Position numbers and translations under genes: made by a program | Notes under the pieces: model-generated | Database searches by the model: none | Told to the model about the DNA's origin: nothing | The model's input: only the letters and a program-made list of their open reading frames with translations | Assembly: GCA_964567125.1 (NCBI GenBank) | Contig: CAZMLC010000001.1 | Coordinates: 114,330 to 178,329, forward strand | Reading direction: 5' to 3' | From: CAZMLC01 sp964567125 | GTDB lineage: Bacteria > Verrucomicrobiota > Kiritimatiellia > RFP12 > UBA1067 | DNA: 64,000 bases | Part shown: positions 56,465-64,000 of the stretch, one piece after another | Layout of the letters: each line of letters begins with the position of its first letter | Position numbering within the stretch: the stretch's first letter is position 1

Positions 56465-58360
56465 ATGAAAATGCGTAGTTCCATCATCGCGATCTGTATG
56501 CTCAGCGCAATGTCCCTCTTCGCGGACGTTGCGCTGAATGCATCGCTTTCGCGGTCGCGCATCTACATCGGCGAGAGCTTGAACCTGACCCTTGAGGTGA
56601 ACGGCTCTGATGCCGCGGATATGCAGCCCGTCATCGATCCGCCAAAGACCGAGGTCGCGCTCCTCGGCTCGCAAAACAACAGCCGTTCCAGCATTACGAT
56701 CATCAATGGCCGCATGCAGCGCGAAATCTTCCGTGGTCGCGTCTTCGCCTTCCAGCTGACACCGACCGAAGCGGGAAAGTTTCATACAGGACTGATTCGC
56801 GTAACCATTGATAAAAAGACCTATACGCACGCCGGACTGGCTTTTGAGGTTGTGGGTGTCGAAAAACAAAACACGGTCATCGCCAAGATCAATGCGTCGT
56901 CGACCGAGGTGCTTGTCGAGGAACCCTTTAAAATTGAAATCGCGGTTGCTGTCCGCGACATGCCGGAACCGTGGGGCAATGAACATGAACCCATCCACCC
57001 GCAGCAGATGCCGATGCTCACGGCGGATTTCCTGGATCTGAATCAACAGCAGAACCTCTCGCTCAAGGGTCCGGATCTCAATGCGATCCTCAATGGGCTG
57101 ATCGACCAGTCCGACCGCCAGCCAGGATTTGCCATCAACAACTATCAGGCGCGCAGCATGGGATTCGGCAGCAGTTTCTTCGACGACCCCTTTAAGCCTC
57201 GTGCCATCCGTTTCCGCCTCCCGGTCAAACGCGAAAAGATCGACGGTGTCCCCTACCGCGTCTATACGATCACGCTCGATTACACGGCGACGAAAGAGGG
57301 TGAGCATACCTTTGGCCCCATTACGTTTAAAGGTCCCGTGATCACCGACGTGCAGAACCGCCAAGCCATCTTGAAGGAAATCTATACGATCGGTCCGGCC
57401 GTCACGGTCCGCGTGGTTCCGCCGCCGGAACAAAACCGTCCCGAAAATTTCATCGGCTCCGTGGGGAAGCAGGCCACAGCCACCGCCGCGTTTGATTCCA
57501 CGTTGTGCAAAGTAGGCGATCCGCTGACCTTAACACTCGAAATCACAGGCCCGTTGAGTCTGGCCAACATGAAGACGCCGATTCTCGGATTGCAGACCAA
57601 TCTAACGCACGACTTCCGCATCTATGACGAAAACGTGAAAGCCGAGACGCTCTCCAATGGCAAACGGTTTACCTATCGCGTCCGTCCGACACGCGCAGGC
57701 ACGCTGGAATTCCCGGCCATCCACCTGAGCTACTACAACTCAGAGTCCAAGAAATATGCACCGATCGTAACAGAGCCGATTCCGATTCAGGCGCGGGCCA
57801 CCACGCAGATTGCGACCGCAACGGAAAACGAAGCGGATGCGCTTGCCTCAACCGACGTCACGGTCTATCCCGCAGGCTTGCTCTGGTCGACACTCGCCGA
57901 GCAGAACGATCCGCTTTTGCCGCCACGCCTGCATGTGATCACCCTTCTCCTGATCGGCCCGCTGCTCTGCAGTCTGGCATGGGTGATTCCTGCTGGCCTC
58001 AAATTGATCGCCAAGCTGCGCTCGTTACGGCGCGTATCGGGCGCCGTGCACCGCGCCCAACGCTTAACGAAGCAGGCTGCCACGCCCGCCGATCTTGCAC
58101 ACGCCCTGCGCGCCTGCATTGCTGAACGCTTCAAACAGCGTTCAGGGCATGCCTATACCGCCAGCGACGTCCACGACCTGCTGATTGCGCAGGGCTGTCA
58201 GGACGATGTCGCGCGCACAGTCCGCGCGCTCTTGGAAAAACTGGACGAGCAGATGTACCGTCCTGATGCCGCTGACGCGTTGGATGATTTGCGTCAGCAG
58301 GTTCTCGCGGTGCTTCCCAAACTGGATTGCAAAGGAGGTGCGCCATGTCACACGGATTGA
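56465..58360 (+). CDS. batD: BatD (oxygen-tolerance family) membrane protein
   Basis: 631 aa. Signal peptide ending SLFA. Repeated Ig-like beta domains are typical of BatD: ASLSRSRIYIGESLNLTLEVNG near residue 22, FRGRVFAFQLTPTEAGKFHTG near 88, and FDSTLCKVGDPLTLTLEITGPLSLANMKTP near 345. One membrane helix lies at about 485-510 and a cytoplasmic helical tail at 530-625 (AHALRACIAERFKQRSG). The middle has a distinct insert NQQQNLSLKGPDLN near 200. Bat proteins were first linked to aerotolerance in Bacteroides, but their molecular role is not settled. It overlaps the next gene by 16 bases. Confidence 0.87.
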   Translation: MKMRSSIIAICMLSAMSLFADVALNASLSRSRIYIGESLNLTLEVNGSDAADMQPVIDPPKTEVALLGSQNNSRSSITIINGRMQREIFRGRVFAFQLTPTEAGKFHTGLIRVTIDKKTYTHAGLAFEVVGVEKQNTVIAKINASSTEVLVEEPFKIEIAVAVRDMPEPWGNEHEPIHPQQMPMLTADFLDLNQQQNLSLKGPDLNAILNGLIDQSDRQPGFAINNYQARSMGFGSSFFDDPFKPRAIRFRLPVKREKIDGVPYRVYTITLDYTATKEGEHTFGPITFKGPVITDVQNRQAILKEIYTIGPAVTVRVVPPPEQNRPENFIGSVGKQATATAAFDSTLCKVGDPLTLTLEITGPLSLANMKTPILGLQTNLTHDFRIYDENVKAETLSNGKRFTYRVRPTRAGTLEFPAIHLSYYNSESKKYAPIVTEPIPIQARATTQIATATENEADALASTDVTVYPAGLLWSTLAEQNDPLLPPRLHVITLLLIGPLLCSLAWVIPAGLKLIAKLRSLRRVSGAVHRAQRLTKQAATPADLAHALRACIAERFKQRSGHAYTASDVHDLLIAQGCQDDVARTVRALLEKLDEQMYRPDAADALDDLRQQVLAVLPKLDCKGGAPCHTD

Positions 58361-58959
58361 TCGTGATGGCTCTTTTGCTCAGCGCGCAACTCGGAATAGC
58401 GGCCGAAGCGCAAACGCAAGCTACTGCGGACACAACGCGCGACTTCCTGTGGGAGCAAGCCAATATGCAAGCTGCTTCCGCAACAACCCCGGCGGATTAT
58501 ACAAAAGCGCTCGACACCTATCAGCGGCTGATTCGCGAAGGCACCATCCAAGGCAAGCTCTTTATCAACCAGGGGAACACGGCCATCCTCAGCAATGATC
58601 CCCAATCCGCGCTGCGCGCATTTGCACGCGCGGAACGATACCTCGGATTAACGCCGGAGATCAAACAGGGCATGCTCGCAGCGCTCTCCAGGCAGGCGAA
58701 CCATGAACAGAACGAGCTCCCGTGGTCGCATGCGGCTTTCTTCTGGCATTACGCCTTTCCCTGTGAAACACGCGCGTATGCCTTTTTCGTGGGCTGGAGT
58801 ATTTTATGGCTAGGGCTGCTCCTCCTGTTTACATTCCGTAAAACAAAAAAAGCCACAGCGCTGTTGAGCTTTGCTGATACCTGCATTCTGGCGGGAGGAT
58901 TTCTCTCCTTCATCTTTCTGGCTTCGGTGATCGTCACCCTGCTTCAGGAGGCAGCATGA
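58345..58959 (+). CDS. BatE-like TPR membrane protein
   Basis: 204 aa from the ATG at 58345, which follows a perfect AAAGGAGGT ribosome site. Signal peptide MSHGLIVMALLLSAQLGIAA; TPR-like helices at about 35-120 (ADYTKALDTYQRLIREGTIQGKLFINQGNTAILSNDPQSALRAFARAERYLG); two membrane helices near 145-165 and 175-198. BatE proteins in Bacteroidetes have this TPR-plus-two-helix plan, but usually an SH3 domain too; here the SH3 is on the next protein. It overlaps the next gene by 4 bases. Confidence 0.78.
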   Translation: MSHGLIVMALLLSAQLGIAAEAQTQATADTTRDFLWEQANMQAASATTPADYTKALDTYQRLIREGTIQGKLFINQGNTAILSNDPQSALRAFARAERYLGLTPEIKQGMLAALSRQANHEQNELPWSHAAFFWHYAFPCETRAYAFFVGWSILWLGLLLLFTFRKTKKATALLSFADTCILAGGFLSFIFLASVIVTLLQEAA

Positions 58960-60242
58960 ACCGCTATCTGTCCACGTTTATACTCATCTTTTTCGCGGGG
59001 ATTGTGAATGCGCTTGCCTCGCTTCAGGCGGCCCGTTTCTCCACGCGGCCGACGCACGTTTTTCTCAACCAGCCCTTCGAGCTTCTCTTTGAAGTGGAGG
59101 TCAGCGCAGGCTGCGAAGTCCAGGATATCCAGATCAGCCAGGTCCCGATTGAGGAACTTGGCTTGACGCTTCAGCCCTTGGTATCGCTGCCGCGAACCGT
59201 TAAGAAACAGGCACAGGGCAAACCGCTCGACGTCATTCGCTTCTCAGCACCTGCGCAAGCAAGCAAAGCCGGCGAACGCACCTTTTCCGCCCGCCTGCAC
59301 TGCACCGTGGTTGAACGCTCAACCGGCGGCTTTTTCTCCTTTACGCAGTCGCGCAATGCCTCGATCGCAATCGCCCCCTTCACCCTGCGCATCGAGACGC
59401 TGCCGGAAGCGGGGAAACCCGCTGATTTCAGCGGCGCGGTCGGCACCTTCCAGCTTAAAGCTAAACTGGAACCCCAGGCAGCCCAGCCCGGCGATATCTT
59501 AAAACTGCAGGTCGAGGTGCAGGGCGACGGCAACCTGAATGGCGCCACGCCCACTATACCCGATGCCCAGGGCTTCAAGGTCTATCCAGTGAAGGAGCGC
59601 CTGCGCGAAGCGTCGCGCCTGCACACTGAACAGATCGTCATTCCACAGACAACGAACGCAACCACCCTCGGTGCACTCGCCTTGACCTATTTCAATCCTG
59701 CCACACGACGGTATGAACGCGCACAAGCCGGTCCATTCACCATCACCTTCATAAAAGATGCCCCGACGCAAACCAACGACACCGTGCGCATCATCAGCAC
59801 GGATTCACCGGCCACGACCGAGTCTGTCGTGCAGTCCGTCCTGACCATTGAGACCGTGAATCAGAATATGCGCCATGCGTTTCCCTTAATGGTGCTCTGC
59901 GGAGCAACCCTGCTCGCCTGCTTCTGCTTTTTCCAGTTTAAAGCCACCACCCCGCGCTTAGCGGTCCTGCTGGCGCTGGTCATCTTCATCAGTGGCGCGA
60001 TTACCGCCCACCGACTCTGGCAGAAACCGCAGCTCGCGACGCGAACGCTGCGCCAGCTCACCGAGGTCAAATTCGCCCCCACATACCGCAGCCCGGTTCT
60101 ATTCACATTGTCGCCCGGCACCACGGTCCTGCCGTTGGAGTCTGCCGGCGCATGGGTGCGCGTGGATGCACAGGGAAGACGCGGCTGGGTTGCCGCGCAG
60201 CAGCTGCACGAACCAACGGATCAAAAAGAAAAACAGCCGTAA
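58956..60242 (+). CDS. Second BatD-like protein with two membrane helices and C-terminal SH3 domain
   Basis: 428 aa. Signal peptide, then BatD-like Ig domains (FSTRPTHVFLNQPFELLFEVEVSAGCEVQDIQI near residue 28; AKLEPQAAQPGDILKLQVEVQGDGNLNGATPTIPDAQGFKVYP near 165-215, the BatD hallmark). Two membrane helices follow at about 307-330 and 335-352, then a bacterial SH3 domain at the end (SPGTTVLPLESAGAWVRVDAQGRRGWVAAQQL). The SH3 part belongs to BatE in other bacteria, so parts of BatE and BatD appear re-sorted here. It is the last gene of the cluster and ends 17 bases from the convergent reductase gene. Confidence 0.75.
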   Translation: MNRYLSTFILIFFAGIVNALASLQAARFSTRPTHVFLNQPFELLFEVEVSAGCEVQDIQISQVPIEELGLTLQPLVSLPRTVKKQAQGKPLDVIRFSAPAQASKAGERTFSARLHCTVVERSTGGFFSFTQSRNASIAIAPFTLRIETLPEAGKPADFSGAVGTFQLKAKLEPQAAQPGDILKLQVEVQGDGNLNGATPTIPDAQGFKVYPVKERLREASRLHTEQIVIPQTTNATTLGALALTYFNPATRRYERAQAGPFTITFIKDAPTQTNDTVRIISTDSPATTESVVQSVLTIETVNQNMRHAFPLMVLCGATLLACFCFFQFKATTPRLAVLLALVIFISGAITAHRLWQKPQLATRTLRQLTEVKFAPTYRSPVLFTLSPGTTVLPLESAGAWVRVDAQGRRGWVAAQQLHEPTDQKEKQP

Positions 60243-60259
60243 GACAACAGCCTTGCGGA

Positions 60260-61165
60260 TTACGTCAACTCGAGGAAGGGCGCAAGCACACGCTTGATGC
60301 CAGCACGGAATAAGGTCTGCTGTCCAATGCCCATAGTCGTGAGCCGCGAACAATCGAGATGACAATCCTTCGGACGCGGAGTCCCCTGCGCAGGACCGAT
60401 GTGTGCGGTGATCCGCGCGGGGTCGAGGCCGACCAACGGCGCACACGTCAGCGCCATATCATACTTCGTCATGGACTCGAGTCCACTCCAGTGATAAATC
60501 CCGGATACGGCTTGTCCCCGAGCATGGCGCTGCAGCATCTGCCGCAGCACAACGGCAATGTCTGACGTAAACGTCGGATAGCGTATTGCCCAGTGGTCCA
60601 TCTCAACGGACGTACCGTGCGCCTTTGCAGTCAGCATCGCCTGAGCAATCACGGTAACCGCGGACTCATCCAGATGTTCAACCGGTCCGTACAGAACCGG
60701 CACGCGCAGAATCGCCGCCGAAGGGGCCATCGATTGAACCACGATCTCCGCCGCCAACTTGCTCGCACCGTACCCATTGAGCGGCGCCGGTTTCGCCACC
60801 ACCGAATAAGGAGGACATTTGCCATCAAAAACATAGTCGGTCGAAATCAAGATCAACCAGGCCTTGTTTTTATGCGCCCATCCCGCCAATGTCGCCGTTG
60901 CGTCGACATTCAGCAACCGCGTCCGCGTTGGATCGTTTTCGCTGACATCCGGCCTGCGCTCCGCCGCAGCATGGATGATCACCGTCGGACGCAGGCTATC
61001 TAACGCCGCGACAACCTGCTCGGCCTGCGTCAGATCGATCTGGACCATTCCCGGCTTAATCCGCGAATAGCCGATGCCGACGACCTGACCCAAATGATGT
61101 TCCTCGAGCTCCGCCATAACGGATCGCCCCAGCAAGCCACTTGCTCCAGTTACACATATTTTCAA
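60260..61165 (-). CDS. NAD(P)-dependent sugar-nucleotide reductase, RfbD/MAT2B-like
   Basis: 301 aa from a TTG start at 61165, supported by AAGGAG 9 bases upstream and a TTGA overlap with the recD2 stop. Rossmann motif GASGLLGRS near residue 7, the serine/threonine in ISTDYVFDG near 107 and the catalytic YGASKLAAE near 131 mark an extended short-chain dehydrogenase. It is closest in feel to dTDP-4-dehydrorhamnose reductase (RfbD) and the related regulatory protein MAT2B, but no other rhamnose genes are nearby, so I leave the substrate open. Confidence 0.8.
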   Translation of the reverse strand: MKICVTGASGLLGRSVMAELEEHHLGQVVGIGYSRIKPGMVQIDLTQAEQVVAALDSLRPTVIIHAAAERRPDVSENDPTRTRLLNVDATATLAGWAHKNKAWLILISTDYVFDGKCPPYSVVAKPAPLNGYGASKLAAEIVVQSMAPSAAILRVPVLYGPVEHLDESAVTVIAQAMLTAKAHGTSVEMDHWAIRYPTFTSDIAVVLRQMLQRHARGQAVSGIYHWSGLESMTKYDMALTCAPLVGLDPARITAHIGPAQGTPRPKDCHLDCSRLTTMGIGQQTLFRAGIKRVLAPFLELT

Positions 61166-63369
61166 TTCAGGTCTCCTTTCATTCTAATCCGCAATGTCGT
61201 CCGGCGTTCACGCACCTGATTGGCTTTGATCGCAATGCCCACAGCACGCGACGAACCCACGACCAAAACGAGTTTTCTTCCGCGCGTGATTGCCGTATAC
61301 AACAGATTTCGTTGTAGTAATTTATAATGTTGCGTATGCATCAGCACGATGACAGCCGGGTATTCGCTTCCCTGCGATTTGTGAATCGAACAGGCATAGG
61401 CGAGCACCAACTCGTCGAGTTCGGTTTGCGCATAGGCCACGGGACGTCCATCAAACAGCACGACCAGCGAGCGATCCGCTTCATCAACCTCTTTGATAAA
61501 CCCGATATCACCGTTAAAGACCTCTTTGTCATAATTGTTGCGGACCTGCATGACGCGATCCCCCTGCCGATAGTGCGTACAGCCGCGCACCAGCGACGGC
61601 GCCGCAGGATTCAGCGCCGTCTGGATCACATCGTTCAGGTTCTCCGTCCCCAGCACGTTTTTGCGCATGGGCGTCAGGACCTGCACATCGATCAGCGGAT
61701 CCATCTTGAATTTCTGTGGAATCCGTTGCGTCATCAGCTCGACAGTCCGTGCGATAATCGTTTCCGGCTCGCCTGTTTCAATGAAATAGAAATCACTCGG
61801 TCCAGCAGGCGTCTCCAGCGGTTCACCCCGATTGACATGATGCGCATTGCGCACGATATACCCGGTCTGGTCCTGACGGAAAATCACATCCAGCCGGCAC
61901 GACGGCACCACCCCGGAGGCAATCAGATCGCGCAGTACATTGCCGGGCCCTACGCTCGGCAGTTGGTCGGTATCCCCCACCAGAATCAGCGTCACCGTGT
62001 CCGGCAGCGCGCATAAGAACTGCTCCAGCAGGCGCACGTCGATCATCGACGTTTCATCGAGAATAAAACAGTCCCCCGCCAACGGATTATCCGCATCGAA
62101 CTCAAAGCCGCGGAGGCTGGGATTAAATTTTAAAAGCCGGTGGATCGTCTGGGCCTCATGCCCTGTCGCCTCGGCCATGCGCTTCGCGGCCCGGCCCGTC
62201 GGCGCGGCAAGCCGGATATCGAGCTTGCGCACAGCGAAGATTTCCGTCAAGGCGCGGATAATGGTCGTCTTACCCACGCCCGGCCCACCGGTAATAATAG
62301 AGACTTTCGACCGGATGGCATTGGCCAGCGCTTCGCGTTGCAAGGGAGCCAGCATCAATCCCATCTTCTGCTCGGCCCAGGCAATGGCGCGATCCGCGTC
62401 GATCGGCTTGAAATTGCGCGGCGTATCCAGCAGCGCCCGCAATTTGTGCGCCACGCGGACCTCGGCCCGGTAGAGGTCGCGCAGGTAGACGCGATTTTCC
62501 TCTTTCACGAGGGTGCCCTTCTCAAACTCCTTATTGAGCGCATCCGAGAGGATCTCAATGGAGATATCCAGCAGTTCCTGGGCATGCAGCAGCAAGTCCG
62601 CATCCACCGTGTAGCAGTGTCCTCCCTCATCGGCCTCGACCTGCAACGTGTGAATCAAGCCGGCCCGGGCGCGCACCTCGGAATCGTGCGGAATCCCGAC
62701 GCTCAGCGCAATACCATCCGCGGTCTTGAAGCCAATGCCCCAGACATCCTCGCAGAGACGGTAGGGATTGCGTTTCACCACCGCAATCGCGTCGGCACCG
62801 TACTGCCGGTAAATGCGCGCGGCCTTGGCGGTTCCGATGCCATGCGACTGCAGGAAAATCATGATTTCGCGGATACCGCGCTGCTCGTTCCACGACTCCT
62901 TAATGAGTTTGCAGCGATTCGCGCCGATCCCCTCGACCTCGCGCAGACGCGCCGACTCAAGATCAATGATATCCAGCGTCTTCTCGCCGAATTTATCGAC
63001 AATCCGCTGCGCGAATTTGGGACCGATCCCCTTGATCATACCGCTCGAAAGATAACGCCGCAGACCTTCACTCGAGGTGGGGGTGATGCAGGTCACGCTT
63101 TTGGCCTGGAATTGGCGGCCATGCGAAGGATGCCGGTTCCACTGGCCCTCGGCGTGGAGTTCCTCACCCTCCCAGATCGCAGCACAATTTCCCACCAGCG
63201 TAATCAGCTCCTCGGATTTCCGCGCGCCCGGCGCAACAGAGACCGTCTTGACCGTGCAGACCGTATAGCCGGTCTCATCGTTGCGGTAGACAATCGACTC
63301 CACCGAACCACTGATCGACTCCACGCTTGGATTCTGTGCAACACTCTCTGATTTGTTCGCTTCAGCCAT
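61162..63369 (-). CDS. recD2: ATP-dependent RecD2-type DNA helicase
   Basis: 735 aa, typical length. The N-terminal OB-like domain and helix-hairpin-helix repeats (SSGMIKGIGPKFAQRIVDKFG near residue 105; LREVEGIGANRCKLI near 142) mark the RecD2 branch, not RecBCD-bound RecD. Helicase motifs: GGPGVGKTTIIRAL near 365, DETSMIDVRL near 440, GDTDQLPSVGPG near 465, IHKSQGSEYP near 660 and LLYTAITRGRKL near 690. It unwinds DNA 5' to 3' in repair. It is translationally coupled to the reductase gene by the TTGA overlap. Confidence 0.93.
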   Translation of the reverse strand: MAEANKSESVAQNPSVESISGSVESIVYRNDETGYTVCTVKTVSVAPGARKSEELITLVGNCAAIWEGEELHAEGQWNRHPSHGRQFQAKSVTCITPTSSEGLRRYLSSGMIKGIGPKFAQRIVDKFGEKTLDIIDLESARLREVEGIGANRCKLIKESWNEQRGIREIMIFLQSHGIGTAKAARIYRQYGADAIAVVKRNPYRLCEDVWGIGFKTADGIALSVGIPHDSEVRARAGLIHTLQVEADEGGHCYTVDADLLLHAQELLDISIEILSDALNKEFEKGTLVKEENRVYLRDLYRAEVRVAHKLRALLDTPRNFKPIDADRAIAWAEQKMGLMLAPLQREALANAIRSKVSIITGGPGVGKTTIIRALTEIFAVRKLDIRLAAPTGRAAKRMAEATGHEAQTIHRLLKFNPSLRGFEFDADNPLAGDCFILDETSMIDVRLLEQFLCALPDTVTLILVGDTDQLPSVGPGNVLRDLIASGVVPSCRLDVIFRQDQTGYIVRNAHHVNRGEPLETPAGPSDFYFIETGEPETIIARTVELMTQRIPQKFKMDPLIDVQVLTPMRKNVLGTENLNDVIQTALNPAAPSLVRGCTHYRQGDRVMQVRNNYDKEVFNGDIGFIKEVDEADRSLVVLFDGRPVAYAQTELDELVLAYACSIHKSQGSEYPAVIVLMHTQHYKLLQRNLLYTAITRGRKLVLVVGSSRAVGIAIKANQVRERRTTLRIRMKGDLN

Positions 63370-63716
63370 GCCTGCATCCTTATACTGTTGCCGTCAGTAT
63401 ACCACAGCGCACGGAATCGAATCTATGTATTTATCTAGGGGGGAAGAGAGTTGCAAGTTCCAAGTTTCAAGCGGGGAGACAAAGGCAACACGTGAAAAAC
63501 CATCCACGCTGTTACGATTCGCGCTCATCGTGCCGCAAGCATACACAATCCAGCCGATCCGCTGTCGCACACCTCTTACAAGAATGTGCAACACCACTAT
63601 GCCATCCGACCTGGGATCGTAATGTTGGGCATACGTGTACGTTAACAGAAACAGTCAGCATTCGGAACTAATTCGCTGATTTTTTGATACGACCACGTTT
63701 CTCTCAAGATCAGCAG
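63370..63716. other. Spacer with no gene seen
   Basis: No convincing ORF, RNA gene or terminator was found. The only structure is a heptad TTNCAAG repeated three times (63451-63471) after a G-rich run. Base composition looks lower in GC than in the neighbouring genes. Confidence 0.6.
63451..63471 (+). repeat. Three tandem heptads TTNCAAG
   Basis: TTGCAAG, TTCCAAG and TTTCAAG follow one another without spacer. They could be a protein-binding array or chance. Confidence 0.4.
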
Positions 63717-63944
63717 CTACGGATTTTGCGAGCCTGTTTTGTTTTTTAAAATTTTCCATGCTTTTTCATACGTTTCCCCTCTCTGACTGTATCGTTTAAT
63801 TTCTAACTCAGACAGTCCCAGTTTTATTAAAGCTTCATGTTCACTACAGTTCTCAACCGACATTATAAATTCGACTGGTGTCACACAATCGGAAACTTTT
63901 AAACAAAGTGGATCCCCAATTAGTCGATGCTGAAAAAGGCTTTT
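63717..63944 (-). pseudogene. Fragment of an unidentified ORF
   Basis: An open frame of 75 codons between stops. From 63944 it reads KSLFQHRLIGDPLCLKVSD, then VTPVEFIMSVENCSEHEALIKLGLSELEIKRY and a basic end before the stop at 63717. Codon use looks coding and no family is recognised. The only ATG (63863) is internal and lacks a ribosome site, and the upstream frame is closed by TGA, so this may be the 3' end of a frameshifted or decayed gene continuing past the window. Confidence 0.4.
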
Positions 63945-63947
63945 TCA
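63931..63947. other. Small hairpin within the ORF fragment at the right edge
   Basis: TGAAAAAG and CTTTTTCA face each other around a single G; T-rich on both strands. It could be a weak terminator at the point where the frame is broken. Confidence 0.3.
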
Positions 63948-64000
63948 AGCCACGCGGTAGATCATAGTTTGTTTTGTTTCCGGCGGACAGCGGAAAGGCG

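Noticed and set aside
56255..57433. Open frame of 392 codons opposite batB/batD
   Set aside because: It spans the end of one real gene and the start of the next in antisense, and ends in a Cys/Ser run that is only the complement of the Gln-rich codons.
62140..63351. Open frame of 403 codons opposite recD2
   Set aside because: It is antisense to a clear helicase with all motifs. Long antisense frames are expected in GC-rich genes; no ribosome site or domain.
1..64000. CRISPR arrays, tRNA and rRNA genes, IS elements
   Set aside because: Spacers were read on both strands; no regular direct repeats with spacers, cloverleaf sequences, rRNA motifs or transposases were found.

Overview
This is a 64 kb scaffold piece of a PVC-type bacterium, most likely Kiritimatiellota or Verrucomicrobiota, assembled from short reads. 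The inference rests on gene content: very large secreted beta-strand-repeat proteins with PA14 and LamG-like domains, a V/A-type rather than F-type ATPase, a GldA/GldF/GldG/DUF4340 cluster, a large MoxR-DUF58-Bat cluster, a tandem-domain nucleoside diphosphate kinase, and a hydrazine-synthase-alpha-like (HzsA-like) c-type cytochrome fused to a metallopeptidase. No rRNA, tRNA, IS element, phage or CRISPR array was found. Three 100-base N runs (5058-5157, 20770-20869, 33826-33925) are scaffold joins. The first is flanked by an identical 55 bp sequence on both sides and is almost certainly not a real gap.

Layout. 0.2-11.6 kb: two giant exported repeat proteins on the + strand (about 1530 and 2171 aa). 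11.6-20.1 kb: the cytochrome/metallopeptidase on the - strand, a two-gene solute-binding protein/HAD phosphatase unit on the + strand, and an exported TPR protein on the - strand. 20.1-24.4 kb (-): a partial esterase, a gap, then V-ATPase subunits I (partial), D and B. 24.6-29.2 kb (+): the Gld-type ABC cluster. 29.2-38.1 kb (-): tandem NDK, CstA, GH5, the tail of a corrinoid protein, a gap, then bioC-bioG-bioF-nadB. 38.3-46.0 kb: two GH97 glycosidases, a two-wHTH regulator, an RlmB-type methyltransferase, a D-aminoacylase-type amidohydrolase and a CxxC protein. 46.2-49.5 kb: ribosomal protein S1 with five S1 domains, a fumarase beta subunit and an RsmC-like methyltransferase. 49.8-60.2 kb (+): MoxR, DUF58, a BatD-like protein, BatA, a BatB-BatC fusion, BatD, BatE and a second BatD-like protein with an SH3 tail. 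60.3-63.4 kb (-): a RfbD/MAT2B-like reductase and RecD2. The last 600 bp hold little beyond a fragment of an unidentified ORF.

How it works together. Much of the window concerns the cell surface and carbohydrate use: exoproteins with carbohydrate-binding-type domains, GH5 and two GH97 enzymes, and CstA for small-substrate uptake. The Gld and Bat clusters are envelope machines of uncertain function. Their first genes are each preceded by a sigma-54-like -24/-12 element with the same architecture, suggesting shared control. Convergent gene pairs are often separated by symmetric A-stem-T hairpins that can terminate in both directions.

The most interesting items are the cytochrome-metallopeptidase fusion, the paired giant exoproteins with a similar C-terminal tail, the BatB-BatC fusion with a palindromic repeat at its junction, the twin sigma-54-like promoters, and a 23 bp palindrome found three times inside genes. 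All calls are from reading the sequence; no database search was run.
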